A DNA stretch of 64,000 nt. It comes from Lelliottia amnigena. Lineage in GTDB: Bacteria; Pseudomonadota; Gammaproteobacteria; Enterobacterales; Enterobacteriaceae. Where the stretch lies: positions 3,658,001 to 3,722,000 of the forward strand of contig LR134135.1 of NCBI GenBank assembly GCA_900635465.1, read 5' to 3'. How positions within the stretch are numbered: position 1 is the first letter of the stretch; each line of letters opens with the position of its first letter. The notes under the pieces are model-generated. The model searched no databases. It was not told the origin of the DNA and worked only from the letters and a program-made list of their open reading frames with translations. Below, piece after piece: positions 1 through 11,350 of this stretch. The translations under genes and the position numbers were made by a program.

Positions 1-295
1 GCTTGATGAAAACTACCAGCAAAAATTCAGTCTGGACGCACTGGCAAGCGAGCTGGGGAAATCCCGCAGTTACGTATCACGAAAATTTCATGCCGAAACG
101 GGCGAGAAAATTCATGATTACCTCAATACGCTGCGGCTGCGAAAAGCCTGTGAATGCCTGCTTCACAGCCATGAGAGCGTGCGGGATATCGCCACGCGCG
201 TGGGATTTTCAGACGTGACGTATTTTATTAGCGCATTCAAAAAGGGCATCGGTGAGACGCCCTTGCAGTACCGGAAGAATCACCCTGGCGCGTGA
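1..295 (+). CDS. AraC-family regulator, C-terminal fragment (5' end outside window)
   Basis: The reading frame with codons beginning at base 2 is open from the window edge to a TGA at 293-295 and gives about 97 residues. They match the double helix-turn-helix DNA-binding domain of AraC/XylS regulators. The first helix pair lies around SLDALASELGKSRSYVSRKF. The second carries the family hallmark VRDIATRVGFSDVTYFISAFKK followed by G.TP.QYR. The ligand-binding N-terminus is cut off, so the effector is unknown. Its stop abuts the stop of the convergent RpiR-type gene with no gap. A role in controlling the neighbouring iron locus is possible but nothing in the sequence shows it. Confidence 0.9.
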   Translation, partial: LDENYQQKFSLDALASELGKSRSYVSRKFHAETGEKIHDYLNTLRLRKACECLLHSHESVRDIATRVGFSDVTYFISAFKKGIGETPLQYRKNHPGA

Positions 296-1183
296 TCAAC
301 CACTCTTTTTACCTGGCTTCAATCCGCGGTGTAATTCATTGATGCGCTTTATCGATTTAATGCTGCGCTGCGGTGTGGTAGAGGCGACCGAGAGGATGAT
401 CATCTCCAGACACAGCAGTACCGTGCCGTGCAGGGGAATTTTGCCTCTCTCGCCACCGCGCGGAACGTGGATCACGACGTTTGCCTCTTTGCTGAAGCGC
501 GAGTCCAGGGCGTTAGTGAGCAGGATGGCGGGAATGCCCAGCCGTTTCGCCTCGCGCAGGGTGGTTTGTCCTTCCCTGTGAGCGGATTTTTGCGCCATCA
601 TCACCAGCACATCGCCACGCTGGAGCTCGATAAGTTGTTCAGCCAGCCCGATTCCCGTACGGTTGAGCGCCGTCGCAGGCAACCCCATTCGGCTAAACAT
701 GCGGGCGGTGTACTCCGCCAGAACGCCCGATGCGCCAATGCCAAAAATGGCCACCTGCCGCGCCTCGCTCAGCAGCGCCACCGCCTGCGCCATGGCGTAA
801 CGATTGTTCGGTTCTGACAACACCTCACAGGTATGTTGATGCCCTTCCAGCACAAAATCGATGCTGGAATTAACGTCGCTGGTCAGGATATTGACCGTGG
901 TTGAGATCTTTTCACTGGCGCTGATTGCCGGTCCAAACCAGTGCTCAAGCGTACTTTTCAGATCCCGCAGACCCGCAAAGCCGAGCGCCTGGATCGCCCG
1001 CACCACGGTGGCATCAGACGTTTTCAACAGCGCTGCGATCTCCATCGCCGTTTGTTCCATCACCGCTTCACGGTTCTCGTTGATGTACGTGGCGACCTGA
1101 TGCAGGCGAGGCGTCAGCTGGTGCGCGCGGGCGCGAAAGCGATCGCCATAGAGATCCACACGCGATTTATCTTTGCGGATCAC
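296..1183 (-). CDS. RpiR/MurR-family transcriptional regulator (HTH + SIS)
   Basis: A 295-residue protein of normal length for the RpiR family. The N-terminal HTH_6 domain (about residues 15-90, including EIAALLKTSDATVVRAIQALGF) binds DNA. The C-terminal SIS domain (about 125-260, with AIFGIGASG near its start) normally senses a phosphosugar. The start is a GTG whose first four bases overlap the stop of the upstream substrate-binding protein gene (GTGA), and a strong GGAGG lies just before it. The regulator is therefore translationally coupled as last gene of the iron-siderophore ABC operon. That is an odd partner for a phosphosugar-type regulator. Its ligand and targets cannot be told from sequence. 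Confidence 0.88.
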   Translation of the reverse strand: MIRKDKSRVDLYGDRFRARAHQLTPRLHQVATYINENREAVMEQTAMEIAALLKTSDATVVRAIQALGFAGLRDLKSTLEHWFGPAISASEKISTTVNILTSDVNSSIDFVLEGHQHTCEVLSEPNNRYAMAQAVALLSEARQVAIFGIGASGVLAEYTARMFSRMGLPATALNRTGIGLAEQLIELQRGDVLVMMAQKSAHREGQTTLREAKRLGIPAILLTNALDSRFSKEANVVIHVPRGGERGKIPLHGTVLLCLEMIILSVASTTPQRSIKSIKRINELHRGLKPGKKSG

Positions 1184-2127
1184 TTCGCCTCCGGAAGCGG
1201 GCGACCCGCGATTTGTGACTGTACTTGCGCCACCATCAGGCCCAGCGAAGCGAAAGAGTTAGAGATCGCCTCTTCACGGGAAATCAGGATGTAATGCCCG
1301 GTACGACAGGCGGTAAGAAACTGACACCAGCCAGGCATCACGGCTTCCATGGCCGTCAGCTCGTCTTGCGGTTTGCCACCGGTATCGCCGCGCCAGGTCG
1401 CAAAGACAAAATCGGCGTCCAGCTCCGGCAAACGCTCGGCGCTCACGTCAATACGGCCACCGTCAGGGATGCTGTCGATAAGCGGCGGGAAGGTGAATCC
1501 GGCATCACGCAGCACGCGCCCCAGCGAATGATAGCTGTGCATGGCGGTGATTTTGCCCTGGTTGGCCTGAATGACCGAAACGGAGATCTTCTGGGTGTCT
1601 ATCGTCGCTTTCAGTGCGTTAAGTTGTTCCTGATAGCGACGTTCCAGAATGCTCAGTCGCGCCTGCGTGCCGGTCAATTGCGCCAGCTTGCGGTAGATTT
1701 CCGGCGCGCCGCCGTCGAGATGATCGATGCTCACCGTGGGAGCGATCCGCGCCAGCTGCTCAACCGGCGTGTTACGCGTCGGCTCGGTGATAATCAGATC
1801 CGGTTTTGCGGCGGCAATGGCTTCAATATCGATATCCGCTGTGCCGATAAATTTGATGTCGGAATTATCAAAATCAACGCCCGTTAAGATGCCGCTGGAC
1901 CGAAGAAAATGGCTACCGTCAGGACGCGTGCGTCCATGGCTGGCGATGGGCGGCACTCCGAGTTCGATTAGCGGGATCGTGATGTCGAGATCGTGTAACG
2001 ACACAATCCGTTTTGGGTGGACGGGTACCTGCACCGAACGCCCCAAATCATCCGTAAATGTCTGCTTGTCTTCAGCTGCGCTGACGGAAAACCCCACCAG
2101 CAGCAACAAGGATAAGAATAAACGCAT
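1180..2127 (-). CDS. Iron-siderophore ABC transporter, periplasmic substrate-binding protein (FecB/FhuD-like)
   Basis: A 315-residue protein with a cleavable signal peptide (MRLFLSLLLLVGFSVSA, cleavage likely before AEDK). A class III periplasmic binding fold (Peripla_BP_2) follows, beginning with TFTDDLGRSVQVPVHPKRIV, a typical entry motif of Fe3+-siderophore binding proteins. There is no lipobox cysteine, so it should be free in the periplasm. It would deliver the ferric siderophore to the two permeases encoded upstream in the operon. The next permease gene ends 12 bases before its start. Substrate type is inferred from the neighbouring TonB receptor and is not certain. Confidence 0.9.
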   Translation of the reverse strand: MRLFLSLLLLVGFSVSAAEDKQTFTDDLGRSVQVPVHPKRIVSLHDLDITIPLIELGVPPIASHGRTRPDGSHFLRSSGILTGVDFDNSDIKFIGTADIDIEAIAAAKPDLIITEPTRNTPVEQLARIAPTVSIDHLDGGAPEIYRKLAQLTGTQARLSILERRYQEQLNALKATIDTQKISVSVIQANQGKITAMHSYHSLGRVLRDAGFTFPPLIDSIPDGGRIDVSAERLPELDADFVFATWRGDTGGKPQDELTAMEAVMPGWCQFLTACRTGHYILISREEAISNSFASLGLMVAQVQSQIAGRPLPEAK

Positions 2128-2139
2128 AACGCTCCCCGT

Positions 2140-3192
2140 TTAAAACCTGTCCCGACGCTGCCAGAGCAGCATCAGGAAAAATGGCCCGCCGATCAGCGAG
2201 ACAATAATTCCTGCGGGCAATTGCAGCGGCAGAAAAGCCAGCCGCCCAACATTATCCGCCAGTAAAACCAGCAGCGCGCCTGACACCGCACTGCCCGCAA
2301 GCAGCGACGTCTGGCCGCCGCGCAGTAAAAATCGTGTCATGTGCGGAGCGATTAACCCCACAAAGCCAATACTCCCCACGCAAGAGACGCAGGCGGCCGT
2401 TAATAAAACGGGCGCGATGACTTGCAGCAACGCCAGTCTGGCGGGGCGCACGCCAAGCCCGGTGGCGGCCTGATGGCCCAGGAGCGAAACGTCGGTCGCA
2501 CGCGCGGTGAACAGCAGTAACGCAAATGCCGGTAGTGCCCAGCCGGCGGCAACGCTGACCAGCGTCCAGTTGGCCGCATGCAAGCTTCCGGCCAGCCACA
2601 GCAGCGCGGTCTGCACGTCGCGAACGTCAGCGGTGGTCATGAAAACGCCCATTCCAGCGGCAAATGCCCACGACACGCCAATGCCAATCAAAATAAAGCG
2701 CGGGCGCGAGATATCGCGGGCGAGCAGCACGACCAAAAGCGCTGTCAGCAGCCCGCCTGCCATGCCTATCGCCGGACGCCAGATAACGCCCAGCGCCGGG
2801 AACTGGAAAATCAGCAGTAATACCGCGACGCTACAGCCCTCTTTCACGCCAATCAGCCCGGGATCGGCGAGGCCGTTACGGGTTACCGACTGCATCGCCG
2901 CCCCCGCGACACCCAGCATGGCTCCGCACAGAAGCGCCATCAGCAGGCGCGGCAGACGAATATCCTGGACGATGTAACGCGCGTCGGCACTGAGCGCATC
3001 GGGGTAAAACAGCGCACGTCCTATTGCCGACGCGGGAATAGACAGCGAGCCGTGGGTAAGTCCAAACAGCATCATCCCCAGACAAAGCAGGACGAGCGCC
3101 CCCAGCAATAGGAGTGCTTTAGGACGAACGACGGCAGAAAACCCACCCAGACGAAGAGGCCTTAGGCCTGCGCGAAGAATCGCTGGCTTCAT
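2140..3192 (-). CDS. Iron-siderophore ABC transporter permease (FecD-like, FecCD family)
   Basis: A 350-residue polytopic membrane protein of the FecCD/BtuC family. It has about ten hydrophobic segments and the family motifs RLPRLLMALLCGAMLGVAGAAMQ near the N-terminus and GFVGLIAPHMTRFL near the C-terminus. The second lies beside the helix that contacts the ATPase. It forms the inner-membrane channel with the neighbouring permease. The ATG overlaps the stop of the preceding permease gene (ATGA), indicating translational coupling. A slightly long, basic N-terminus (about 30 residues before the first membrane segment) is the only unusual point. Confidence 0.92.
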   Translation of the reverse strand: MKPAILRAGLRPLRLGGFSAVVRPKALLLLGALVLLCLGMMLFGLTHGSLSIPASAIGRALFYPDALSADARYIVQDIRLPRLLMALLCGAMLGVAGAAMQSVTRNGLADPGLIGVKEGCSVAVLLLIFQFPALGVIWRPAIGMAGGLLTALLVVLLARDISRPRFILIGIGVSWAFAAGMGVFMTTADVRDVQTALLWLAGSLHAANWTLVSVAAGWALPAFALLLFTARATDVSLLGHQAATGLGVRPARLALLQVIAPVLLTAACVSCVGSIGFVGLIAPHMTRFLLRGGQTSLLAGSAVSGALLVLLADNVGRLAFLPLQLPAGIIVSLIGGPFFLMLLWQRRDRF

Positions 3193-4173
3193 TTGAACAT
3201 TCTCGTCGCCATGAGGATAAAGACCGGCGCCCCGACCAGAGCGGTGACCACGCCGGTCGCCAGTTCGTGGGGAGCAAATAGCGCACGGGCGGCGATATCT
3301 GCCAGCAGTAACGCCAGCGCGCCGCAGCAGGCCGACAGCGGCACCATGACGCGCAAATCAGTCGACACCAGACGACGGATAATTTGCGGCACCACCAGGC
3401 CAATAAACCCTATCGGCCCGGCAATCGACACCGCTGCACCACACAGCAATGCAATCGCCAGCAGGCAGAGGAGACGCGTGCGCAGCAGCGAAACGCCCAG
3501 GCCCTGCGCCATGCGATCGCCGAGCGCCAGCATGTTCACAGAAGGGGCAAGCGCAATCGCCAGCGTCAATCCCGCCGCGGCAACCCAGGCGGCGGTCTGA
3601 ATTGTCGCCCAGCTTACGCCAGCTACATCACCAGCAAGCCAGGTGCGCATAGAAAGCAACGTTTGCTCATCCAGAATTAAGACTGCAGCGGTGATTGACG
3701 AGGCAAATGCCGAAATCGCGACGCCGCAAAGCGTCACTTTCATGGGGGTTAATCCGGTTCGACCAGCGGACGACAGCGTTAAGACCAGCAAAAATAATGC
3801 CCCCCGCGCCCGCCGCCGCAATCAGCGGACGCCCAAAGGGAAATGTCAGCCCAAGCGCACTGGTCAGCACCACCGCCAGTGCCGCCCCGGCATTCAGCCC
3901 CAAAATATGTGGCTCGCCAAGAGGGTTGCGGATCACCGCTTGCAATAACACGCCCGCCACACCCAGCGCGGCGCCGGTCATCAGAGCCGCGAGCAGGCGC
4001 AACAGGCGCAGGTTGATAATCACGTTGTGATCGAAATTGCGCGGGTCGAACGCAAGAAAGGCCTGCGCTACGCTCTGCGGAGGAATAAAACGCGCGCCGA
4101 TACCAAGATGTAAAATAGCCCCTGCCAGCAGTAACGCGATGAAAACAACAGATGCAAGACGGGTGCGCATCAT
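3189..4173 (-). pseudogene. Iron-siderophore ABC transporter permease (FecC-like), frameshifted by one base
   Basis: Two overlapping frames together make one FecCD-family permease. The N-terminal part (from 4173) carries RLLRLLAALMTGAALGVAGV and NPLGEPHILGLNAGA. The C-terminal part (to 3189) carries GFIGLVVPQIIRRLV. The shift falls at the run of six C on the + strand, 3800-3805. With five bases instead of six the reading passes from IAAAGAG directly into ALFLLVLTLSSAGRTGL and gives one 327-residue protein, the usual family length. Gene ends overlap both neighbours by four bases as in an intact operon. This suggests a functional gene with a sequencing indel, but a true frameshift or slippage-controlled gene cannot be excluded. 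Confidence 0.85.
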
Positions 4174-4997
4174 GATTTTCCTGCGCGGCGAAACGGCATA
4201 AAGAAGGGTTTACCCGTCGCAGGATTGATCGACATTTGCACGTCTACATCGAAGACCGCTTTGATAAGCTCTGGCGTACACACATCACCTTCATGCAGCA
4301 CGCGCTGCACTTTCCCTTCGCGTAAAAAGACCAGCGTATCGCCGTAGTTCACCGCAAAGTTCAGATCGTGCAACACCACGATGACGGTGCGCCCGTGATG
4401 GCGGGTTAAGTCATGAAGCAGTTCCAGAATCTCGACCTGATAGCGCAAATCGAGGTAAGTGGTTGGCTCATCGAGAAGGATATACGGCGTTTGTTGCGCC
4501 AGGGCCATAGCAATCCAGCAGCGCTGACGCTGGCCACCAGAGAGGCTTTCAACAGGCAGATGCGCATAATCCTGGGTGCCGGTTAAACGTAGCGCCTCTT
4601 CAACGGCCTGTTCGTCGGCGTCGGTCCACTGGCGCATAAAATTTTGCCAGGGAAAACGCCCACGCGACACCAGCTCAAATACCGTTAGCCCTTCGGGTAA
4701 GAGCGGTGACTGCGGCAAAATGCCCAGCCTGCGCGAGACCCTTTTAGTGGGCTGTTCATGGATACTCTTGCCGTCGAGCAATACCGTGCCGCCCATGGGT
4801 TGCAGCAAACGCGCAATCGTACTGAGCAGGGTCGATTTACCGCATCCGTTCGCCCCAACCAGAACGGTCATTTTTTCAGGGGGAATGGTGAGAGAAATGT
4901 CATCAACGATGATTTTTTTCTGATAACCAGCAGAGAGATTATCGAGAACCAACCCCTGCTCTGTCGCGTTTTGAGCCACGTGTGCCAACTTAATCAA
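4170..4997 (-). CDS. Iron-siderophore ABC transporter ATP-binding protein (FecE/FhuC-like)
   Basis: About 275 residues with all ABC ATPase motifs: Walker A GANGCGKST, signature LSGGQRQRCW, Walker B YILLDEPTTYLDL and the switch histidine in VVLHDLN. It energises siderophore import through the two permeases. It is first gene of the operon and its stop overlaps the next ATG. The exact start is uncertain. The longest frame begins at a TTG (4997); in-frame TTG (4988) and GTG (4979) codons follow, none with a convincing ribosome-binding site. Family alignment only needs the protein from GLVLDNLSAG onward. Confidence 0.9.
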   Translation of the reverse strand: MIKLAHVAQNATEQGLVLDNLSAGYQKKIIVDDISLTIPPEKMTVLVGANGCGKSTLLSTIARLLQPMGGTVLLDGKSIHEQPTKRVSRRLGILPQSPLLPEGLTVFELVSRGRFPWQNFMRQWTDADEQAVEEALRLTGTQDYAHLPVESLSGGQRQRCWIAMALAQQTPYILLDEPTTYLDLRYQVEILELLHDLTRHHGRTVIVVLHDLNFAVNYGDTLVFLREGKVQRVLHEGDVCTPELIKAVFDVDVQMSINPATGKPFFMPFRRAGKS

Positions 4998-5355
4998 ATA
5001 ACAGACAAATAAAAATAAAACTCATTCTCTTTTGTGAGTTTGCCGTTGCGCCATGTAGTAGTCAAGAGGATAAACACCTTAAAAATAAAAGGGGTAATGT
5101 ACGGTAATTCGTCAAAGAGATAATGATTTAACCAGTTAATTTACAGGCACTTAACCTTATTTATTGCGATGATATTTCCGTATCAATTCTGTGTAGTTGT
5201 TTTTCTATTTTTTCCATTTACTACTACATCTCGCCATGATTGAATGATTCTCAATTACATACCCGATACCGCTCAGGCAAACGGGTAGCGCTTTACGGGC
5301 AATGAAACACAGCTTCACCCGCGAGCATTCGCTGGTATTTCGGGATAAATATTAA
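4998..5355. promoter_or_regulatory. Divergent control region of the siderophore locus with Fur-box-like sites
   Basis: This 358-base AT-rich stretch separates the leftward ABC operon from the rightward receptor gene. Two sequences resemble the Fur operator (GATAATGATAATCATTATC). GATAATGATTTA at 5119-5130 matches the left half. TTGAATGATTCTCAA at 5240-5254 is an imperfect 7-1-7 inverted repeat. They are spaced so that each could serve one of the two divergent promoters. Iron-dependent repression by Fur is the expected control. The matches are by eye and partial. Confidence 0.5.
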
Positions 5356-7497
5356 ATGGTTAAGTTCACACCTTCCTTCTCTGGGGTAAAAGGGCGCGCG
5401 CTCTTTTCACTGCTGTTTATTGTGCCCCTGGCACAGGCGGCAGAAAATAAAACAACGAAAGACGGCGAGACGTTAACCGTCATTGCCGATCCCAACGCTA
5501 AAACGGAAGCGACCAACGGCTATCAGCCGCTGAACACGTCTACCGCCACGCTCACCACCATGCCGATGCTGGATATCCCGCAGGTGGTGAATACCGTAAG
5601 CGACAAAGTACTGCAAGATCAGCACGCCACCACCCTCGACGAAGCGCTGTATAACGTCAGCAACGTGGTGCAAACCAACACGCTTGGCGGCACGCAGGAT
5701 GCGTTTGTTCGTCGTGGCTTTGGCGCTAATCGCGATGGTTCCGTGATGACCAACGGTTTACGCACCGTGCTACCCCGTAGTTTTAACGCCTCGACCGAGC
5801 GTGTCGAAGTGCTAAAAGGCCCGGCATCGACGCTTTACGGCATTCTGGATCCTGGCGGGTTGATCAATGTCGTGACTAAACGCCCGGAAAAAACCTTTGG
5901 CGGATCGATCTCGGCAACTTCCACCAGCTTTGGCGGTGGCACCGGACAGTTTGATGTGACGGGCCCGATCGACGGAACGCGTCTGGCGTATCGTCTGACG
6001 GGGGAATACCAGAATGAAGATTACTGGCGTAATTTTGGCAAAGAGCGCAGCACCTATATTGCGCCGTCGCTGACCTGGTTTGGTGATGACGCGACGGTCT
6101 CGGTGCTCTACTCCCATCGCGACTACAAAACGCCCTTCGATCGCGGGACTATTTTCGATCTCGAGACCAAAAAGCCTGTTAACGTGGATCGCAAAACACG
6201 TTTCGACGAGCCGTTTAACATTACAGATGGTGAGTCCGATCTGGCGCAGTTGAACGCCGAATATCGCCTTAACAGCGAGTGGACTGCGAAATTTGACTAC
6301 AGCTTTAGCCAGGATAAATACACGGATAATCAGGCTCGCGTGATGGCGTATGACGCGTCCACCGGGAATCTGACCCGGCGCGTCGATGCGACGCAAGGAT
6401 CGACCCAGCGCATGCACAGTACCCGCGCGGATCTCCAGGGTAACGTCGACATTGCGGGGTTTTATAACGAGATCCTGACCGGCGTATCGTATGAAAATTA
6501 CGATCTGCTGCGCACGGATATGATCCGCTGTAAGAACGTTAAAGGCTTCAATATCTATAACCCCACTTATGGCGATCTCAGTAAATGCACTTCCGTTTCA
6601 GCGTCCGACAGCGACCAGAGGATTAAGCAGGAGAGCTATTCTGCTTACGTTCAGGATGCGCTTTATCTGACGGATAAATGGATTGCGGTCACTGGGCTTC
6701 GCTATCAGTCCTACACGCAATATGCAGGCAAAGGTCGGCCGTTTAACGTCAATACCGACAGCCGCGACGACCAGTGGACGCCGAAAGCAGGTCTGGTTTA
6801 CAAGTTAACGCCTTCGGTCTCGTTGTTCGCGAACTATTCCCAGACGTTTATGCCGCAGTCTTCCATCGCCAGCTACATCGGAAATCTGCCGCCTGAAACG
6901 TCAAATGCCTACGAAGTCGGTGCCAAGTTTGACCTTTTCGATGGCATTACTGCCAACATCGCGCTGTTTGATATCCATAAACGCAATGTGCTTTACACCG
7001 AAAGCGTGGGAGATGAAACGATCGCCAAAACCGCCGGGCGCGTGCGCTCACAGGGTGTGGAAGTGGACGTGGCGGGGGCGTTGACCGAGAACACCAATAT
7101 TATCGCCAGCTATGGGTATACGGATGCGAAAGTGCTGGAAGATCCCGATTATGCTGGCAAGCCGCTGCCAAACGTTCCGCGACATACGGGTTCCCTGTTC
7201 CTGACGTACGACATTCATAATGTAATCGGCGGAAATACGCTGACGCTGGGCGGCGGCGGGCATGGCGTGAGCCGTCGTTCCGCAACCAATGGCGCGGACT
7301 ATTACCTGCCGGGTTACGTCGTCGCAGATGCGTTTGCCGCGTATAAGATGAAGTTGCAGTATCCGGTGACGCTGCAGCTGAACGTGAAGAATCTGTTTGA
7401 TAAGACCTACTACACGTCATCGATTGGCAGCAATAATCTGGGTAACCAGATTGGCGATCCGCGCGAAGTGCAGTTTACGGTGAAGATGGATTTTTGA
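5356..7497 (+). CDS. TonB-dependent siderophore receptor (FcuA/FhuA-like)
   Basis: A 713-residue outer-membrane receptor. It has a signal peptide ending LAQA-AEN, a TonB-box-like ETLTVIAD just after it, and a plug domain (about residues 55-165) with TERVEVLKGPASTLYGILDPGGLINVVTKRP. A 22-strand barrel follows and ends in the canonical terminal phenylalanine (VKMDF). A cysteine pair (RCKNVKG...LSKCTS) in a surface-loop region resembles the disulfide loop of ferrichrome/ferrioxamine receptors. That points to a hydroxamate siderophore, though specificity is inference. It is transcribed divergently from a matching ABC importer, and Fur control is likely from the shared intergenic region. Confidence 0.93.
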   Translation: MVKFTPSFSGVKGRALFSLLFIVPLAQAAENKTTKDGETLTVIADPNAKTEATNGYQPLNTSTATLTTMPMLDIPQVVNTVSDKVLQDQHATTLDEALYNVSNVVQTNTLGGTQDAFVRRGFGANRDGSVMTNGLRTVLPRSFNASTERVEVLKGPASTLYGILDPGGLINVVTKRPEKTFGGSISATSTSFGGGTGQFDVTGPIDGTRLAYRLTGEYQNEDYWRNFGKERSTYIAPSLTWFGDDATVSVLYSHRDYKTPFDRGTIFDLETKKPVNVDRKTRFDEPFNITDGESDLAQLNAEYRLNSEWTAKFDYSFSQDKYTDNQARVMAYDASTGNLTRRVDATQGSTQRMHSTRADLQGNVDIAGFYNEILTGVSYENYDLLRTDMIRCKNVKGFNIYNPTYGDLSKCTSVSASDSDQRIKQESYSAYVQDALYLTDKWIAVTGLRYQSYTQYAGKGRPFNVNTDSRDDQWTPKAGLVYKLTPSVSLFANYSQTFMPQSSIASYIGNLPPETSNAYEVGAKFDLFDGITANIALFDIHKRNVLYTESVGDETIAKTAGRVRSQGVEVDVAGALTENTNIIASYGYTDAKVLEDPDYAGKPLPNVPRHTGSLFLTYDIHNVIGGNTLTLGGGGHGVSRRSATNGADYYLPGYVVADAFAAYKMKLQYPVTLQLNVKNLFDKTYYTSSIGSNNLGNQIGDPREVQFTVKMDF

Positions 7498-7506
7498 TGT
7501 AAAAAA

Positions 7507-7532
7507 GCCCGGTGGCGCTACGCTTACCGGGC
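7507..7532. repeat. REP/PU-type palindrome
   Basis: GCCCGGTggcgctacgcttACCGGGC is a short imperfect palindrome typical of enterobacterial REP elements (GCC..GTGGCGCT.CGCTTACCGGGCCTAC). It lies between two genes that end towards each other (receptor and parE). A second hairpin, CCCTCTCcgtaaGAGAGGG, follows at about 7545-7563. Together they likely stabilise or terminate both transcripts. Confidence 0.75.
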
Positions 7533-7571
7533 CTACGATCGATCCCCTCTCCGTAAGAGAGGGTTAGGACA

Positions 7572-9467
<1,896 letters not shown>

Positions 9468-9491
9468 TTAGCTAGCAATTCGCAGTGATTG

Positions 9492-10073
9492 TCAGTGGCT
9501 GTGCAGTCCAAGAAAATCGACAATCTGGGTGAAATGATTCTCAAAGCCCGTGAAAGCATGGTTTCCGCCCTCTTCTACAGTCTGGCGGCAAGAGGCGTAA
9601 TACGCCACTGCCTGGCGGTAATCCAGCACTTCATCACCCGTCTGTTGCAGCAGCCAGATAAGATCGGGCGCGTCCAGCGGGTCTATCTGCATAACTTTGA
9701 GGTCGTAAATATGGCGTGACTCTAGCACATATTGTTGTCCGGTGTAGGGGTTCTCGTTTTGCCCGAGAAAGTCCCTCAGCAGCTCAAAGGGCCGTACTGC
9801 CGGGTTAACAACTACCGCAGGGAGCATAAAGCATTGCGAGAGCCAGGTGGCGTAATAACCGCCCAGCGAAGAGCCCACGACGCCGAACGATTCACCGCCA
9901 TGTTCCATCACGATGGACTCCAGCATCTCTGCGGCATCAGCCGGATACGGCGGGAGTTGCGGAACGATGATCTCAATGTGCGGATGATGCGCGCCGAGCC
10001 ACTGACCAAATTGCGTCGCCTTCGCGGAACGCGGGGAGCTGTTGAACCCGTGTAAATAAAGGAGCGTAGACAT
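9492..10073 (-). CDS. yqiA: Alpha/beta-hydrolase esterase YqiA
   Basis: 193 residues from [19 protein letters not shown], the conserved start. The open frame extends further upstream, but only inside cpdA. The fold is alpha/beta hydrolase, with the nucleophile elbow GSSLGG (Ser) and a C-terminal GGNHAF (His). YqiA is a small esterase active on short acyl chains in vitro; its physiological substrate is unknown. The ATG shares one base with the TGA of cpdA (TGATG), so translation is coupled. Confidence 0.93.
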   Translation of the reverse strand: MSTLLYLHGFNSSPRSAKATQFGQWLGAHHPHIEIIVPQLPPYPADAAEMLESIVMEHGGESFGVVGSSLGGYYATWLSQCFMLPAVVVNPAVRPFELLRDFLGQNENPYTGQQYVLESRHIYDLKVMQIDPLDAPDLIWLLQQTGDEVLDYRQAVAYYASCRQTVEEGGNHAFTGFENHFTQIVDFLGLHSH

Positions 10074-10900
10074 CAGTATCCTTCTGACGCGGTATCTGGG
10101 CGGAACGTCGCACTTTGCAGACGGCAAACTTCCGTCGTCAGCGAGCCATCGGCATGCAGTTCCAGCCAGCGCCAGCCTGGCGCTATCGTGTCTAACGTAA
10201 AGTTGGCGCAGTGCGGTTTGAACTGGACACACGTCGACGGCGTCGCCAGTAAACGGCGGCCATTCCAGTCGAGATCCTGTTCCTGATGAATATGACCACA
10301 CAACAGATTGTTGACATGGGGATATTTGGACAATACGCGATCCAGCGCCGCTGAATTGCGCAGGCTATGTTGATCGAGCCAGCTGCATCCCGCAGGCAAA
10401 GGATGATGATGCAGTAACAGCAGGGTATGACGCTCAGGAGCGGCAGCGAGTTTTTGCTCCAGCCACTCCAGCTGAAAATCACTCAACTCACCGTGCGGGA
10501 CACCGAACACCTGCGTATCCAACAGCAAAATTTGCCAGTGTTCACCCACAAACACGCGCTTGGCGGGTGAAATGCCCGCATCGTGCAGCGTACTGTACAT
10601 CGCTGGCTGAAAATCATGATTGCCGGGTAACCAGACGCAGGGCACGCTAAAGCTCGCGATCCCTGTCGCAAAATGCTGATAGGCCGCAGCGCTTTGATCT
10701 TGTGCCAAATCGCCCGTAGCCGCTATCAAATCGCAGTGGCGATTCTCGGCGTGAATGGCATCCAGTACCGCCTGATAACTCTCCCAGGTGTTTACACCTA
10801 ACAGCGTTTCATGCTTTTCGGCAAACAGGTGGGTATCAGTGATTTGTAATATCCTGACTGGCGCCCCACCAGCAACAGTCAGGTTTAACAGGCTTTCCAA
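10073..10900 (-). CDS. cpdA: 3',5'-cyclic-AMP phosphodiesterase
   Basis: 275 residues of the class III cyclic nucleotide phosphodiesterase (calcineurin-like metallophosphoesterase) family. Metal-binding motifs appear in order: [28 protein letters not shown] and CGHIHQ. It hydrolyses cAMP and so tunes CRP-dependent catabolite control. It sits in the conserved nudF-yqiB-cpdA-yqiA-parE cluster, 27 bases after yqiB, and overlaps yqiA by one base. Confidence 0.96.
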   Translation of the reverse strand: MESLLNLTVAGGAPVRILQITDTHLFAEKHETLLGVNTWESYQAVLDAIHAENRHCDLIAATGDLAQDQSAAAYQHFATGIASFSVPCVWLPGNHDFQPAMYSTLHDAGISPAKRVFVGEHWQILLLDTQVFGVPHGELSDFQLEWLEQKLAAAPERHTLLLLHHHPLPAGCSWLDQHSLRNSAALDRVLSKYPHVNNLLCGHIHQEQDLDWNGRRLLATPSTCVQFKPHCANFTLDTIAPGWRWLELHADGSLTTEVCRLQSATFRPDTASEGY

Positions 10901-10927
10901 ATGGTGTCCTTAGGTAGGTTTATGACG

Positions 10928-11350
10928 CTAACAAACCGGAATCGCCATTGCTCCATGTGCAAAACAATATCTTAGCCAGTCGGCTAAAAACTGGTTAATT
11001 TGATGCTTTTCGTCGCGTTGATGCAACTTTTTATTAGGATAATCATACCGCGCTTTAAAGCGGAAGATCTGCTGACTTGAACACACTTCGGCCACCATCG
11101 CATCATGATAAAGCCGTACCGTCATCGACGGCAGGCTCCAGTAGCTGATCGCGGGAGCCGTTTGCTTGATTTCTACCAGGGTCGTGTAACGAGTCGATTC
11201 AATAATCGTTAATCGATACTGCGCGTTGCTCACCTGATAGCTTACCATTTCGCCGGGCGCGTCATCACGCGGCAACAGGCGGCGTAATTGCGCGAAATTG
11301 GTTTCGCACAAACGCATCATTTCTGGGAAGTCAGGTGTATAACGCTTCAT
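10928..11350 (-). CDS. yqiB: DUF1249 family protein YqiB
   Basis: 140 residues starting [22 protein letters not shown]. An upstream extension in the same frame lies inside nudF and is not expected to be used. This is the DUF1249 family, conserved in gammaproteobacteria with no known biochemical activity. No signal peptide or membrane segment is seen. The ATG overlaps the nudF stop (ATGA), so it is translated from the nudF mRNA. The fixed linkage to nudF and cpdA is the only clue to its role. Confidence 0.92.
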   Translation of the reverse strand: MKRYTPDFPEMMRLCETNFAQLRRLLPRDDAPGEMVSYQVSNAQYRLTIIESTRYTTLVEIKQTAPAISYWSLPSMTVRLYHDAMVAEVCSSQQIFRFKARYDYPNKKLHQRDEKHQINQFLADWLRYCFAHGAMAIPVC

